Below are positions 1 to 9,275 of a stretch of 64,000 nucleotides of DNA, piece by piece. The notes under the pieces are model-generated. The model ran no database searches. It was not told where the DNA came from and was given only the letters and a program-made list of their open reading frames with translations. The position numbers were made by a program, and so were the translations under genes. The stretch's first letter is position 1; each line of letters starts with the position of its first letter. Origin of the DNA: Corynebacterium glaucum (GTDB lineage: Bacteria; Actinomycetota; Actinomycetes; Mycobacteriales; Mycobacteriaceae); NCBI RefSeq assembly GCF_030408855.1, contig NZ_CP047358.1, forward strand, positions 1,426,001-1,490,000, written 5' to 3'.

Positions 1-292
1 CGAGTTGGCCCAAGGTGGTGGTTCGGCGGAAATCTGCGAACGCCTTCTGCAGCTGCTCGAACTCCTCCGCGTGCCACCAGATCATGAAATCGGCGTCCGC
101 GCGGATGCCCGTGTTGTCGTAAATGCCGCGGACGGTGACCACGCCTTCGTCGTCAAGCTTTTCGAAGAATGCGCGAGCCTCTGTGATGATCTCTGAACGC
201 TCCGAACCCAGTGCTCCGGGGATAGCGCGAAAGACCGCGAACTGGAGGTAGCGCTGCACGGAATTCAAAGCCTCATAATCGAGCTTGGCCAT
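1..292 (-). CDS. hemQ: Coproheme decarboxylase HemQ (ChdC), 3' part cut by window edge
   Basis: The reverse strand reads from an ATG at 292 to the window edge with no stop, giving 97 residues that begin [20 protein letters not shown]. This resembles the N-terminal half of the chlorite-dismutase-like HemQ family, including the segment [17 protein letters not shown]. HemQ performs the last step of the coproporphyrin-dependent heme pathway of Gram-positives: peroxide-driven decarboxylation of coproheme to heme b. An AAAGGA ribosome-binding site lies about 10 nt upstream of the ATG. The heme-binding C-terminal half is outside the window. Divergent from the DUF3000 gene, as I recall it in related genomes. 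Confidence 0.88.
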   Translation of the reverse strand, partial: MAKLDYEALNSVQRYLQFAVFRAIPGALGSERSEIITEARAFFEKLDDEGVVTVRGIYDNTGIRADADFMIWWHAEEFEQLQKAFADFRRTTTLGQL

Positions 293-440
293 GGAACTGG
301 GAGTCCTTTCTGCCCGCGAAGGCACATCAATCAAAAGTCTGATTCGAGTCTACCCCCGACCACCCGCGAACCCTGCGCCGCGGTGGCAGGACGGCGCGCC
401 TCCCACGGATCTGACAGCCAGCTCGATACCTTTGGGTGCT

Positions 441-1106
441 GTGAAGCATTCGGACACCTCTCCCGCCCCGACCGTCAGTGCTGTCGGCGGTGCCGGCAAC
501 GGTGGAAACGGCAACGACACTGCGGGAACGCAGGCTGCTACACCCGCCGAGTTCTCGGCAGCAGTGGAATCCATGCACGCTGCCAAGCTACGCCCGGAGA
601 TCACCCTGGGCACCATCCGCCCACCCCAGCGCCCAGCGCCGTACAGCCACGCGGTGGGCTTGGAAGTGGACCTTGGCGAAGACACCCACGGCCACATCCC
701 TATCGACTCCGAAGGCGACGCGTTCGGCCGTTTGATTCTGTTGCACTCCCCCGACGCCGAAGAGGCGTGGGAGGGTTCGATGCGTCTGGTGGCGTACATC
801 CAGGCCGACATGGATGACGCAGTGGCCTCTGATCCGCTCCTGCCCGACGTGGCTTGGCAGTGGCTCAATGAATCGTTGGCGGAGACCGGTGCTGGGTTTA
901 CCAACCTGGGTGGCACCGTCACCTCGACCGCATCGGTGCGGTTCGGTGAGATCGGTGGCCCTCCGCGCGCGTACCAGTTGGAGATGCGCGCCTCCTGGAC
1001 CGCCGAGGGGCTCGACCTGTCTTCCCACGTTGAGGCGTTCGCTGCAGTGCTCGCGCTCGTCGCCGGCCTCCCGCCGGAAGGTGTCACTGAGTTGGGCAGG
1101 CAGTAA
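441..1106 (+). CDS. DUF3000 family protein
   Basis: Encodes about 221 residues with the DUF3000 core: the run FSAAVESMHAAKLRPEITLG, then RPPQRPAPYSHAVGLEV, and a C-terminal half predicted to be a mixed alpha/beta domain. The frame stays open back to 285, but that region overlaps the hemQ start. I chose the GTG at 441, which leaves a short Gly/Ala-rich head before the conserved domain; the Shine-Dalgarno there is weak. It lies immediately upstream of rnd (27 nt), an arrangement I recall as conserved in mycolic-acid bacteria. Function is unknown; nothing in the sequence suggests an enzyme motif or a membrane segment. Confidence 0.8.
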   Translation: MKHSDTSPAPTVSAVGGAGNGGNGNDTAGTQAATPAEFSAAVESMHAAKLRPEITLGTIRPPQRPAPYSHAVGLEVDLGEDTHGHIPIDSEGDAFGRLILLHSPDAEEAWEGSMRLVAYIQADMDDAVASDPLLPDVAWQWLNESLAETGAGFTNLGGTVTSTASVRFGEIGGPPRAYQLEMRASWTAEGLDLSSHVEAFAAVLALVAGLPPEGVTELGRQ

Positions 1107-1119
1107 GCCAGCCACCCTG

Positions 1120-1125
1120 TACACT
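1120..1125 (+). promoter_or_regulatory. -10 hexamer of a leaderless rnd promoter
   Basis: TACACT ends 8 nt before the GTG at 1134, so transcription would start at or next to the first base of the start codon. Confidence 0.55.
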
Positions 1126-1133
1126 TTCCCGTT

Positions 1134-2429
1134 GTGACAAAACGCCTGGAGTATGAGCTTGTAGCGACCCCGGCGGGGTTTTCCCAGGCAGCCGACGCTC
1201 TGGCTTCTGGTCGCGGTCCGTTTGCGATTGATACGGAGCGCGCTTCCGCCTTCCGCTACGACGACCGGGCGTTTCTGATTCAGATCCACAGACGCGATGC
1301 CGGTACCTTCCTGTTTGCACCGGAGGGCCACAGGGAAGCGCTCACTACGCAACTTGGCCCGGTGGTCAACGGCGAAGACTGGATCGTGCACGCCGCCGGG
1401 GAAGATCTCGCGAGCTTGGCGCTACTTGGACTCCATCCCGGGAGGTTGTTCGACACAGAGCTGGCCGCGCGTTTTGCCGGTTTTGAGCGCCCGAACCTAG
1501 GCGCGATGGTGCACCACTTCACCGGCGTTGAGTTGGAGAAAGGGCACGGCCGGGAAGACTGGTCGACCCTTCCGCTGCCCCAGGACTGGCTTGACTACGC
1601 GGCGCTTGATGTCGCGTACCTCCATGACCTCGCCGACGCGCTGACTGAGCAACTCGACCAGCAAGATTTCCTCTCCTACGCGGAGGAGGAGTTCGCTTAC
1701 CTCGTGGCGTCTCGCTCACTCGCAACTGTCGAGCCGAAAACGTGGCGCGACCTCAAAGGGCTTTCCGCGGTGCGCACGCAGGCAGGCCTCCAGATCGCAA
1801 AGGAACTTTGGCACGAACGCGACGCTATAGCACTCGAGCGCGATGTCTCTCCCGGCGTCGTGCTTCCAAACCGCGTCATTATTGAGATCGCGAAAGCCGT
1901 CCCAAATACCCCGAGCGAACTGGCCCGTGTGCACGGGTTTCCTGGCCGTCAGAGACGGGCTACGGCGCAATGGTTCGGCTACATCGAAACGGCACTAGCC
2001 CACCCCCGAGACCAGTGGCCGGAACGCGCGCCTCGTGACCCGATGACTCCGCCCTCGAAGGGGAACTGGGAACGAAACCATCCTGAGTCGTGGCAGTTAT
2101 ACGTAGAGGCACGCGAACTCATTGCCGCGCGAGCTTCAAAGATGGGCATAAGCCCGGAACACTTACTCGCGCCGTCCACGCTGCGCGACGTGATCTGGCA
2201 GGCTGCCGCTGAACGAGCGGAAGCAGACGAGGCGAAATGGGAAGTGATGATCCGCGGCACAGATTTTGCGGTGCGCCGCCTGTGCGCCGCTGGGGCCAGG
2301 CAGTGGCAGGCCGAAATCGTTGCCCCGATGCTCGCGGCAGCGTTCCTCTCGGTTCGCAGTGGCGCTGCTTGGTACAGCACCCGCCAGCTAGGCGGGTGGG
2401 ATGGCCGAAAAACTAGCGGAACTCGTTGA
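1134..2429 (+). CDS. rnd: Ribonuclease D (3'-5' exonuclease with HRDC domain)
   Basis: 431 residues. The N-terminal DEDDy exonuclease domain shows FAIDTERA (Asp33 and Glu35, motif I), [12 protein letters not shown] (motif II) and [12 protein letters not shown] (Tyr and Asp of motif III). An HRDC nucleic-acid-binding domain follows at roughly residues 215-300 and contains HGFPGRQRR. The protein trims 3' ends of structured RNAs, classically tRNA precursors. The start is a GTG with no Shine-Dalgarno but a correctly placed -10, so the mRNA is probably leaderless. The last 17 nt overlap the 3' end of dxs, which is transcribed toward it. Confidence 0.92.
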   Translation: MTKRLEYELVATPAGFSQAADALASGRGPFAIDTERASAFRYDDRAFLIQIHRRDAGTFLFAPEGHREALTTQLGPVVNGEDWIVHAAGEDLASLALLGLHPGRLFDTELAARFAGFERPNLGAMVHHFTGVELEKGHGREDWSTLPLPQDWLDYAALDVAYLHDLADALTEQLDQQDFLSYAEEEFAYLVASRSLATVEPKTWRDLKGLSAVRTQAGLQIAKELWHERDAIALERDVSPGVVLPNRVIIEIAKAVPNTPSELARVHGFPGRQRRATAQWFGYIETALAHPRDQWPERAPRDPMTPPSKGNWERNHPESWQLYVEARELIAARASKMGISPEHLLAPSTLRDVIWQAAAERAEADEAKWEVMIRGTDFAVRRLCAAGARQWQAEIVAPMLAAAFLSVRSGAAWYSTRQLGGWDGRKTSGTR

Positions 2430-4425
2430 CTACATGCAGCGACGTGTTTCCCGCACCGCCGTCAGTGCCACTGGCGTCACTGGTGCCACTGGCGTCTCGG
2501 TCAGCAAGTCCCAGCGCCCACTCGCGCACCTGTTGCGCGGCCGAAACAGCGTCTAGGCCATACTTCGCCAGAATCTCGCCGCGCGAGGCGTGAGGCGGGA
2601 AAACGTCCGGGAATGCAAGCTGGCGTACCGGCACGTCGATCTCAGCGGCAGAGAGGGCCTCAGCGACTGCGGAACCGATGCCACCCCGGATGACGCCGTC
2701 TTCGTAGACCACTACCAGATCCGACTGCACTGCAAGGTCCGCGATGTCTTTCGACACCGGAATCACCCAGCGGGGGTCGACGACCGTGCACCGGATGCCG
2801 TTCGTCTCGACCGCCTCGGCGACCTCGAGAGCGGCTTCGGCAAAGGTGCCAACGGCAACGATGAGGACCTCGAGCGTCTCGTCCGCGTCCGCGCCATCTG
2901 CGAGCTCCTCCGGAACCCGGAGGACATCTACACCGTTGTCGAGTCGTTCGATTGCCTCAATGTCGCCCGCGACAGCGCCTTTGGGGAAACGGACAACGGT
3001 CGGACCGTCGTCAATCGCAATGGCCTCGTTGAATTCCTCCCGCAACCTGGCTGGATCGCGGGGTGCCGCGATACGGATGCCCGGCACGATCGAGGAGATC
3101 GCCATGTCCCACACGCCGTTGTGGCTGGCCCCGTCTGAACCTGTCACTCCGGCGCGGTCCAGCACAAACGTCACCGGCTGGCCGATCAACCCGACGTCCA
3201 TCAGCATCTGGTCGAATGCGCGGTTCAAGAACGTGGAGTACACCGCCACTACCGGGTGCATGCCGCCAAGCGCGAGACCTGCTGCAGAGGCCACCGCATG
3301 TTGCTCTGCAATGCCCACGTCAAAAAAGCGGTCCGGGAACTGCTCCGCAAACGGCACTAGCCCGGTCGGGCCAGCCATCGCGGCGGTAATGGCCACAATA
3401 TCTTTGCGCTCATGGCCGGCTTTCAGCAGCTCCTCGGTGAATACGGCGGTCCACCCTGGCGGGGTCGCAGCCAGCGCCTCACCCGTCACCGGGTCGATAG
3501 CGCCGGTGGAATGCATCTGGTCGGCCTCGTCGTTCACCGCGGGAGCGAAACCGTGGCCCTTTTCCGTCGCCACGTGAATGATCAGCGGGCCCTCGTATTG
3601 CCGCGCGTACTGGAACGCGTTGGTCAGTGCCTTCAGGTCGTGCCCCTCGACCGGGCCGACGTATTTCATGCCCAGCTCGGAGAACATTTCCGTGGGCACC
3701 ACCTGATGCTTCACGCCCGCCTTCAGTGCCTGTAGCGCCTCAAACGTGCGCTCCCCGACCCACCCCAGCGACTTCAGCGTCTTCTTGCCGGACTGCATCA
3801 CCTCGTCGTAGCCGGGCTGGATCCGGATCTGCGCGAACTGGTCGCGCAGGCGCGTCAGGTTGCGGGCAAACCCGCCGATGGTCGGTGCGTAGGAGCGGCC
3901 GTTGTCGTTGACCACGATCACGACGTTGCGCTCGCCCGCCGCAATGTTATTCAGCGCTTCCCAGCACATGCCGCCGGTCAGTGCGCCGTCGCCGACCACG
4001 GCGACAACGTGGTCTGAACCGTTGCCGCTGAGCTGCTTCGCCTTCGCCAACCCGTCGGCATACGACAGTGCCGCAGACGCGTGCGAAGACTCCGTCCAGT
4101 CATGCTCCGACTCGGCCCGCGAAGTGTAGCCGGACAGCCCGTCCTTCTTCCGCAGCGTGTCAAACTGGTCCGCGCGCCCGGTGAGAATCTTGTGCACGTA
4201 GGACTGGTGCGAGGTGTCAAAAATAATCGGGTCATTCGGCGAGTTGAACACGCTATGCAGCGCGATCGTCAGCTCCACCACACCGAGGTTCGGCCCGAGG
4301 TGGCCGCCAGTTGCTGAGACTTTCTCAATCAGCAACTGCCGAATTTCGTCCGCGAGCTGGCCCAACTCTTCCTGCGACAGCTTCTTCAAGTCTGCCGGGG
4401 AAGCAATTGCGTCTAGCAGTCTCAC
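2413..4425 (-). CDS. dxs: 1-deoxy-D-xylulose-5-phosphate synthase
   Basis: 670 residues. The enzyme condenses pyruvate and glyceraldehyde-3-phosphate with thiamine diphosphate (ThDP), the first step of the MEP isoprenoid pathway. Visible signatures are [17 protein letters not shown] near residue 40 (catalytic His), the ThDP motif [16 protein letters not shown], and GIAEQHAV with the conserved Glu in the second half. It starts at a GTG (4423-4425) preceded by AAGGAG at a long spacing. The C terminus carries an extra low-complexity tail rich in Asp, Ala, Ser, Gly and Thr, made by an 18-bp duplicated segment. Convergent with rnd; I see no terminator between them. Confidence 0.95.
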   Translation of the reverse strand: MRLLDAIASPADLKKLSQEELGQLADEIRQLLIEKVSATGGHLGPNLGVVELTIALHSVFNSPNDPIIFDTSHQSYVHKILTGRADQFDTLRKKDGLSGYTSRAESEHDWTESSHASAALSYADGLAKAKQLSGNGSDHVVAVVGDGALTGGMCWEALNNIAAGERNVVIVVNDNGRSYAPTIGGFARNLTRLRDQFAQIRIQPGYDEVMQSGKKTLKSLGWVGERTFEALQALKAGVKHQVVPTEMFSELGMKYVGPVEGHDLKALTNAFQYARQYEGPLIIHVATEKGHGFAPAVNDEADQMHSTGAIDPVTGEALAATPPGWTAVFTEELLKAGHERKDIVAITAAMAGPTGLVPFAEQFPDRFFDVGIAEQHAVASAAGLALGGMHPVVAVYSTFLNRAFDQMLMDVGLIGQPVTFVLDRAGVTGSDGASHNGVWDMAISSIVPGIRIAAPRDPARLREEFNEAIAIDDGPTVVRFPKGAVAGDIEAIERLDNGVDVLRVPEELADGADADETLEVLIVAVGTFAEAALEVAEAVETNGIRCTVVDPRWVIPVSKDIADLAVQSDLVVVYEDGVIRGGIGSAVAEALSAAEIDVPVRQLAFPDVFPPHASRGEILAKYGLDAVSAAQQVREWALGLADRDASGTSDASGTDGGAGNTSLHVVNEFR
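2465..2496. repeat. 18-bp-period direct repeat in the dxs tail
   Basis: The 14-mer GTGCCACTGGCGTC occurs at 2465-2478 and again at 2483-2496. The 18-bp period encodes two consecutive six-residue units ([12 protein letters not shown]) in the C-terminal tail of Dxs. Confidence 0.8.
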
Positions 4426-4495
4426 AGTAGAAATGCGCTCCTTGACCGAAGTTCCGTACTTCCCCGCAATCTTACACGCGGGCCTCTGTCATTCG

Positions 4496-5773
4496 TTAAC
4501 GCTTTGGTGCCCGCGGCTCGAGCAACACCAGCGTCTCAAAGTGATGCGTCGCCGGGAAGGCGTCGACAAGCATCATGCGCGACACCGCATAGCCCCCACG
4601 GCCCCATGCCGCGAGGTCGCGCGCCAGCGTCGCCGGGTCGCACCCGATATGGATGACCCGCTCTGGCGACGCAGCAGCCACAGCCGAAACGACCGTTTCC
4701 CCAGCACCCGCACGCGGCGGGTCCAACACCACAAGTCCAGGGGCTTCAAGCTTATCGACGGCCCCTTCAACCCGCCCTTGATGCACCTCAACCGACATCC
4801 CTGCAAGCGCGTCCTGGGTCTCCGAGGTCGCTGCTGCCGAGCTGTCCACGGTGTGGATGCGCGAACCTCCGGTCGCAGCGTGAATGGCAGGCACGAACGC
4901 GCCGACCCCGCCGTAGAGGTCCCACGCTGTCTCTCGCGAGTAGTTAGCCGCGCCCCATTCGCGGATCACATCGGCGTAGTGCTGCGGCGCAGCTTTGTGG
5001 GCCTGCCAAAACGCGGTCGCGGGGAAGCGAAACGCATGATGTCCCGCCGGGCTCTCGAGGTGTTCGACGACCTCGCCAGAGCCCTCCTTCACCGTGGTCG
5101 CGATCTCGGCGCGGCGACCACGCGGGCTGCGCGCAATCTCCACGACGTGGCGGGCAGCCTCGGAGTCGCGAACCGCGACCACTTCGCTTCCCGGGGTGAA
5201 TCGCTGCTCCCCCACCAGCCCATCGAGTAATCCTTCCACCGGCTGGGTGCACTGTTCCGATGCAACGACATCGTTCGAGCGCGCGCGCCGAACCCCGGCC
5301 CGCCCCTCGGCGTCGACACCAAGGCGCACGCGCGTGCGCCACCCTTGGTGTGGTTGCAGCCCGATCGTCTCAATAGCGGATTCAAGGCCGGGTTCAAAAG
5401 GTTCAAGAGGTTCAAAAACGGTGCCGTCGAAGACCGACGACCCCTTCGCAAGCGATCGCAACTGGCCGGCCAGCACCTCGAGCTTTAACCCGAGTTGAGC
5501 TGCGGGGTCGATGTGGCTGTAATCGCAGCATCCGGCCCCCGCCGCAGCCGCGGGGCACGCATGGGGGACGCGGAGATCGGACACCGAAACTATCTCATCG
5601 AGCTCCGCGCGAGCCCAGCGCTTCTTCGCTTGAGTCACGTGAGCGAGGACGGTGTCTCCCGGCACGGCACCTCTGACGAAGACTACCCTGCCATCGGCAT
5701 CGGTGCCGATGCCGTCACCGCCGTGCGCGATTCGGTCAATTTTGAGGGTGAGCAGTGGTGAGGCCGAGGGCAT
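4496..5773 (-). CDS. TrmA/RumA-family class I SAM-dependent RNA (uracil-5-)methyltransferase
   Basis: 425 residues. An N-terminal TRAM-type RNA-binding domain (KIDRIAHGGDGIGTDADG onward) is followed by a central linker and a C-terminal Rossmann methyltransferase domain. Family catalytic features are present: LVVLDPPRAGAGE, the nucleophile Cys378 in HIGCDPATLARD, and the Glu in HFETLVLLEP. The family makes 5-methyluridine in tRNA or 23S rRNA; I cannot tell the target from sequence. Cysteines before the linker (HACPAAAAGAGCC) may be a degenerate iron-sulfur motif. Translationally coupled to the upstream DUF3710 gene through TAATG. Confidence 0.88.
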   Translation of the reverse strand: MPSASPLLTLKIDRIAHGGDGIGTDADGRVVFVRGAVPGDTVLAHVTQAKKRWARAELDEIVSVSDLRVPHACPAAAAGAGCCDYSHIDPAAQLGLKLEVLAGQLRSLAKGSSVFDGTVFEPLEPFEPGLESAIETIGLQPHQGWRTRVRLGVDAEGRAGVRRARSNDVVASEQCTQPVEGLLDGLVGEQRFTPGSEVVAVRDSEAARHVVEIARSPRGRRAEIATTVKEGSGEVVEHLESPAGHHAFRFPATAFWQAHKAAPQHYADVIREWGAANYSRETAWDLYGGVGAFVPAIHAATGGSRIHTVDSSAAATSETQDALAGMSVEVHQGRVEGAVDKLEAPGLVVLDPPRAGAGETVVSAVAAASPERVIHIGCDPATLARDLAAWGRGGYAVSRMMLVDAFPATHHFETLVLLEPRAPKR

Positions 5774-6657
5774 TACTGGCGGTTCGGGTTTTCCGGGTTG
5801 TTGTATTCCATGATCTGGCGAAGCGCATCTTGCAGCGCGTTTGGGTTCCCGCCAGCCGGTACTTGCCCCTCAGCGCCGTCCTGCTGCGCTGCGCGCGCCT
5901 GCACCGCCTGCTGCACCTGCTGCGCCAGCTGTGTCGGCAGCGTCACGGGTAGCGAGTTGCCGGCGAGGATTGCATCCTGCCCTCGGTAAACGAAGGAGCG
6001 CGCCACGGTCTCGCGCGCGAGTTCCGTCATGCCTTCCTCCCGGCCAGCGGGTGCAGCGGCGGTGACACGGTACAGCCAACGCGGACCATCCACACCGATG
6101 ATGCGGATGGCACCGTTCGTACCAGTGCCCACAACTTCCCTGCCCCACGGGCCCATCTCGAAGCTGACCGGCATGCCCTCGGAGCGCATCCCGTCGGCAA
6201 TCTCTTCGATCGACTCTTCCCAGAGCCCTCCCTTATTCGGAGCGGCAAAAGCAACGGGGGTCAAACGGCCGTACTGGGTGACAATGTGAATCATCTTCGG
6301 GCCTTGCTCGCCCATCTCCACCTGCACCTGCGAGCCCTTCGGCAGCGGCACCTGCATTGAGCCAAGGTTTAGCGTGACTTCGGAGAAGTCGGTGAAGTCA
6401 AAGTCCTCGATCTCCACCGAGTCGCCGTCGAAGGGGCCCGTCGAGCCGTTCACCGGGTCATAGTCCTCGAGCAAAGGCGCTCCGCTCAGCTCCGCATCCG
6501 CGTCACCGGCTAATGTTTCCGCCTGGGCCTGTCCGGCCGAGTCACTCTCAGGCTCCGTAACAATCTCCTCTGGGTGCACCGCTGCATCCTGCGGCTCGTT
6601 TGCGTCAGGCCCAGTGTTGCTTCCGGTGTTCTTCTTGCCGAACGGCCACAATGCCAT
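5773..6657 (-). CDS. DUF3710 domain protein
   Basis: 294 residues opening MALWPFGKKN. Residues 15-80 are acidic and low-complexity. The folded DUF3710 core follows (GSMQVPLPKGSQVQVEMGE; SFEMGPWGREVVGTGTNG). The last 50 residues are rich in Ala, Gln and Asn. No transmembrane segment or catalytic motif is seen. Its TAA stop shares one base with the ATG of the downstream RNA methyltransferase (TAATG), so the two are probably co-translated. The family is actinobacterial and, as I recall, keeps this position near dut. Function unknown. Confidence 0.85.
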   Translation of the reverse strand: MALWPFGKKNTGSNTGPDANEPQDAAVHPEEIVTEPESDSAGQAQAETLAGDADAELSGAPLLEDYDPVNGSTGPFDGDSVEIEDFDFTDFSEVTLNLGSMQVPLPKGSQVQVEMGEQGPKMIHIVTQYGRLTPVAFAAPNKGGLWEESIEEIADGMRSEGMPVSFEMGPWGREVVGTGTNGAIRIIGVDGPRWLYRVTAAAPAGREEGMTELARETVARSFVYRGQDAILAGNSLPVTLPTQLAQQVQQAVQARAAQQDGAEGQVPAGGNPNALQDALRQIMEYNNPENPNRQ

Positions 6658-6760
6658 TGCGTACTCGCTTTCTGTATCGGGGTTTAAAACGGTACTTCGT
6701 CGCGTTTCTGCGTGTTGCTTTACGTATTCCGAGCCTAATCGCCGATCTCTCAGGATGCGG

Positions 6761-6787
6761 AGGCCCTGGAAGTGGGCCTAGTAGGCC
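6761..6787 (-). terminator. Hairpin between dut and the DUF3710 gene
   Basis: Two alternative stems downstream of the dut stop: AGGCCC/GGGCCT (6761-6766 with 6774-6779, 7-nt loop) and the near-perfect palindrome GGCCTAGTAGGCC (6775-6787). There is no T-run, so it may only weaken read-through. Confidence 0.4.
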
Positions 6788-6795
6788 TTGCGCGT

Positions 6796-7305
6796 CTAGT
6801 GCGTACCCGTTGAGCCGTAGCCGGCCGCGCCGCGGGCCGTAGCATCGAGCTCGTCAACCTCTTCGAACTCGACCAGTTCAACACGTTGAACCACCAGTTG
6901 CGCAATACGCATCCCGCGGGTGACCTCGAAGGGCTGGGAGGCATCGGTGTTCAAGAGGCACACCTTCAGCTCGCCGCGGTACTCGGCATCAACGGTTCCC
7001 GGTGCGTTCACGATGGTCAGGCCGTGCTTTGCAGCAAGCCCGGAGCGGGGATGGATTAACCCGACGGTCCCCAGCGGCAGCGCGATGGCGATGCCGGTGC
7101 CCACGAGCGCGCGCTGCCCCGGTTGCAGTGTCACGTCTTCCGCGGCGTGCAGATCGGCACCAGCGTCTCCAAGATGAGCGCGCTTGGGCAGGGGCAGCTC
7201 AGCATCGAGCCGCTTCACACGAATTGGCGGCAGGGTCGGCGGCAGGGTCGGCGGCAGGGTCGGCGGCAGGGTCGTAAACGCATCAGCAGAGTCTGGAGTC
7301 GTCAC
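6796..7305 (-). CDS. dut: dUTP diphosphatase (dUTPase)
   Basis: 169 residues from a GTG at 7305. All five trimeric-dUTPase motifs are visible: [29 protein letters not shown] (read as motifs II and III, ending YRGELKV), [10 protein letters not shown], and the C-terminal glycine-rich arm [13 protein letters not shown]. The enzyme hydrolyses dUTP to dUMP, keeping uracil out of DNA and feeding dTMP synthesis. The first 25 residues are an unusual Pro/Thr/Leu spacer made of a repeated PPTL tetrapeptide. A TACCCT hexamer 7 nt before the GTG suggests a leaderless mRNA and supports this start over an upstream in-frame one. Confidence 0.94.
   Translation of the reverse strand: MTTPDSADAFTTLPPTLPPTLPPTLPPIRVKRLDAELPLPKRAHLGDAGADLHAAEDVTLQPGQRALVGTGIAIALPLGTVGLIHPRSGLAAKHGLTIVNAPGTVDAEYRGELKVCLLNTDASQPFEVTRGMRIAQLVVQRVELVEFEEVDELDATARGAAGYGSTGTH
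7226..7273. repeat. Four perfect 12-bp tandem repeats inside dut
   Basis: The unit GGCGGCAGGGTC is repeated exactly at 7226, 7238, 7250 and 7262. On the coding strand it gives PPTL-type repeats just after the dut start. Confidence 0.95.
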
Positions 7306-7312
7306 GTAGCAC

Positions 7313-7318
7313 AGGGTA
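7313..7318 (-). promoter_or_regulatory. -10 hexamer of a leaderless dut promoter
   Basis: Reverse-strand TACCCT, 7 nt upstream of the GTG at 7305. Confidence 0.5.
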
Positions 7319-7377
7319 CGGCAGCACCCGCTCCGCAGCTTCGACCAGCCCGGGTGTGGGCGGCTCTGACCCTCAAC

Positions 7378-7383
7378 TAAAGT
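7378..7383 (+). promoter_or_regulatory. -10 hexamer of a leaderless promoter for the DUF3093 gene
   Basis: TAAAGT, 8 nt upstream of the GTG at 7392, divergent from the dut promoter about 60 bp away. Confidence 0.5.
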
Positions 7384-7391
7384 TTGAAACC

Positions 7392-7925
7392 GTGACCGAC
7401 AACAACGTTTCGAAGTCTGGAGCCGTCTCTGGCGCCGCAGCCTCGGCACCCCAGGTGCTTTACTCGGAGCGGCAGTGGGTTCCGTGGTACTGGTGGGCGG
7501 CAGGTCTCGGTCTGACCCTGCTGCTTTCTGCCCAGTTCGCTTTGAACCGCAATGTGTGGTGGTTCGTCGTCCCGCTCATTGTGGTCGGCGCACTGATCGG
7601 TTGGTTCCTTACGTGGCTTTCCAGCACAGTGGTGCGCGTAGAGGCGGATCCAGACGGCACCCGCTGGCTCACGGTCGACGGCGCCAACCTGCCAGACTCG
7701 GTTGTCACGCGGTCAATGGTGGTCCCGCTTTCCGCGCGGCAGAATGCGCTCGGGCGGCAGCTCGATCCAGCGGCATTCCTCGTCTCACACGCTTGGGTCC
7801 CTGAGCACGTGCTGCTCGTGCTCGATGATCCAAACGACCCCACCCCGTATTGGATGGTGTCTGCCCGCAACCCCGAAGCGGTTCTTGCAGCGTTCGTTCC
7901 GGAACAGCAAACGACTAACGGCTGA
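7392..7925 (+). CDS. DUF3093 membrane protein
   Basis: 177 residues from GTG 7392. After a short Ser/Ala-rich head come two hydrophobic segments close together ([20 protein letters not shown] and [20 protein letters not shown], residues about 33-74), then a soluble beta-rich domain with [18 protein letters not shown]. The pattern matches DUF3093, which, as I recall, is encoded opposite dut across actinobacteria. No enzymatic motif is seen; the likely location is the cytoplasmic membrane. The start was chosen from the -10 spacing; an in-frame ATG at 7356 would lie upstream of that -10. Confidence 0.8.
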   Translation: MTDNNVSKSGAVSGAAASAPQVLYSERQWVPWYWWAAGLGLTLLLSAQFALNRNVWWFVVPLIVVGALIGWFLTWLSSTVVRVEADPDGTRWLTVDGANLPDSVVTRSMVVPLSARQNALGRQLDPAAFLVSHAWVPEHVLLVLDDPNDPTPYWMVSARNPEAVLAAFVPEQQTTNG

Positions 7926-7948
7926 CTAACGGCTAAACCCGACTGGAC

Positions 7949-8242
7949 CTACTCGCAGTCGAGGCAGATCATCGAGCCGTCCGGCTCAACGCGCGCGAGA
8001 CGCTTACGGTTTTGCACTAGGAAGCACGATGCGCAGGTGAACTCGTCTTCCTGGCGCGGCTTCACCTCGACGTTGAGCTCCTCGCCGGAGAGATCCTGGG
8101 AGGGCAGCTCGAACGGCTCCACGATTTCGCCATCGTCATCCATGCTGCTTCCAGCAACCTCGGCGGCCTTCAGGCCCTCGAGCGAATCAGTCTCGATGTC
8201 GTCGTCCATGCGACGACGCGGCGCATCGTAGTCGGTAGCCAT
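7949..8242 (-). CDS. DUF4193 small acidic protein with four-cysteine cluster
   Basis: 97 residues starting MATDYDAPRRRMDDD. The N-terminal two thirds are strongly acidic. The C-terminal end carries CASCFLVQNRKRLARVEPDG and finishes CLDCE, so two CxxC pairs could form a zinc ribbon. This is the DUF4193 family, common in actinobacteria and similar in layout to small zinc-ribbon RNA-polymerase-associated proteins, but I can claim no function. The frame is open upstream to 8335, but the family begins at the ATG used here. Confidence 0.85.
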   Translation of the reverse strand: MATDYDAPRRRMDDDIETDSLEGLKAAEVAGSSMDDDGEIVEPFELPSQDLSGEELNVEVKPRQEDEFTCASCFLVQNRKRLARVEPDGSMICLDCE

Positions 8243-8368
8243 GACGCGAAATCCTCCAGCTAAAGCAGTGCCTTTTTCACGCGCTGTCCAGCGCGCTTTC
8301 AGCGGAATACTAAAACACCGGGGTGCGTCTGTCATCCCTCCTGCTCAATAGGGGTAGCGGGGGAGGAA

Positions 8369-9238
8369 TCACGCTTCAAGCGCGTTTGTAGCACCCGCCG
8401 TTTCAAGCAGCTCGTAGAGGCTGTCCCACAACCCTGGTGCGGCAGCGATGAGCGGCGCGCCAATCTCAGCTCTATCGGCCAACCCCGGGTGCCGCACGGT
8501 CGCGCCTGCTTCGGCGGCAATCACGGCGCCCGCTGCGTAATCCCACGGATGGGTGGCGTGCTCGTAGTACGCATCGACCCTGCCTTCAGCCACGTGGCAG
8601 AGATCAAGCGCGGCAGACCCTAAGCGGCGAATATCGCGCACGTTCGGCAGGATCTTACGCAGCATCTCTGCCTGCTTGCCGCGCCAGTTCGCGTTGTAGG
8701 AGAAACCGGTAGCCACCAGCGCGGTTTCCGTGTCCTGCGCCCGCGAGGCGCGCAGTGCCGTGCGCTTTTCCTGCCGCTCCACAAAGGCACCGCATCCCAC
8801 CGCGGCGGCATACACATCTCCGTTTGCGACGTTGATCACCGCCCCTGCGGTAAGTTCACCGTTCACCGCAACCCCAAGCGAAACCGCGTACACCGGCAGC
8901 CCGTAAAGGAAGTTCACGGTGCCATCGATTGGGTCTACCACCCAGTCGATTCCTGTGGTTCCAGCGATGTTTGCGCCTTCTTCGCCCACAATCCCGTCAT
9001 CCGGGCGCGCCTCGCGCAGCCGTTCAGTGATCCGCTGCTCCGCAGCTTTATCCACCGCCGTCACCGGGTCGACGGCAGATGTCTTCGTGCTGGTGACTTG
9101 GGCGATCGACCCGTGCTTGGACAGGAAGTCACGCTGGTTGGCAATCAGGTCAGCGGCATCGGCAGCAATGTCGAGGGCAAGGTCGCGCAGTGCCTCAGCG
9201 GTGGCAACGTTGGGATTCGATTCGTGCATGCTCTCCAT
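8369..9238 (-). CDS. suhB: Inositol monophosphatase family protein (SuhB-like)
   Basis: 289 residues. Signatures of the Mg2+/Li+-sensitive phosphatase family are visible: the Glu pair in [26 protein letters not shown] (metal-binding Asp residues) and [15 protein letters not shown] near the C terminus. It probably hydrolyses myo-inositol-1-phosphate for phosphatidylinositol and mycothiol precursors; histidinol-phosphate or NADP activity is possible in this superfamily. The start may be the ATG at 9238 or the one at 9229 (GGAG lies just upstream of the latter). It diverges from ppgK across about 37 bp. Confidence 0.87.
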   Translation of the reverse strand: MESMHESNPNVATAEALRDLALDIAADAADLIANQRDFLSKHGSIAQVTSTKTSAVDPVTAVDKAAEQRITERLREARPDDGIVGEEGANIAGTTGIDWVVDPIDGTVNFLYGLPVYAVSLGVAVNGELTAGAVINVANGDVYAAAVGCGAFVERQEKRTALRASRAQDTETALVATGFSYNANWRGKQAEMLRKILPNVRDIRRLGSAALDLCHVAEGRVDAYYEHATHPWDYAAGAVIAAEAGATVRHPGLADRAEIGAPLIAAAPGLWDSLYELLETAGATNALEA

Positions 9239-9262
9239 CGTGCCCCGGCATCGGGGGTTTTG

Positions 9263-9268
9263 TACACT
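9263..9268 (+). promoter_or_regulatory. -10 hexamer of a leaderless ppgK promoter
   Basis: TACACT, 7 nt upstream of the ppgK ATG at 9276. The overlapping reverse-strand TACAAA may serve suhB, giving a compact bidirectional promoter. Confidence 0.5.
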
Positions 9269-9275
9269 GCCTGGC

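Noticed and set aside
588..1391. Open frames on the minus strand opposite the DUF3000 and rnd genes
   Set aside because: No family similarity, and they cross the intergenic promoter region of rnd.
7226..7273. CRISPR-like repeat
   Set aside because: Repeats are 12 bp, contiguous without spacers and in frame within dut; no cas genes in the window.
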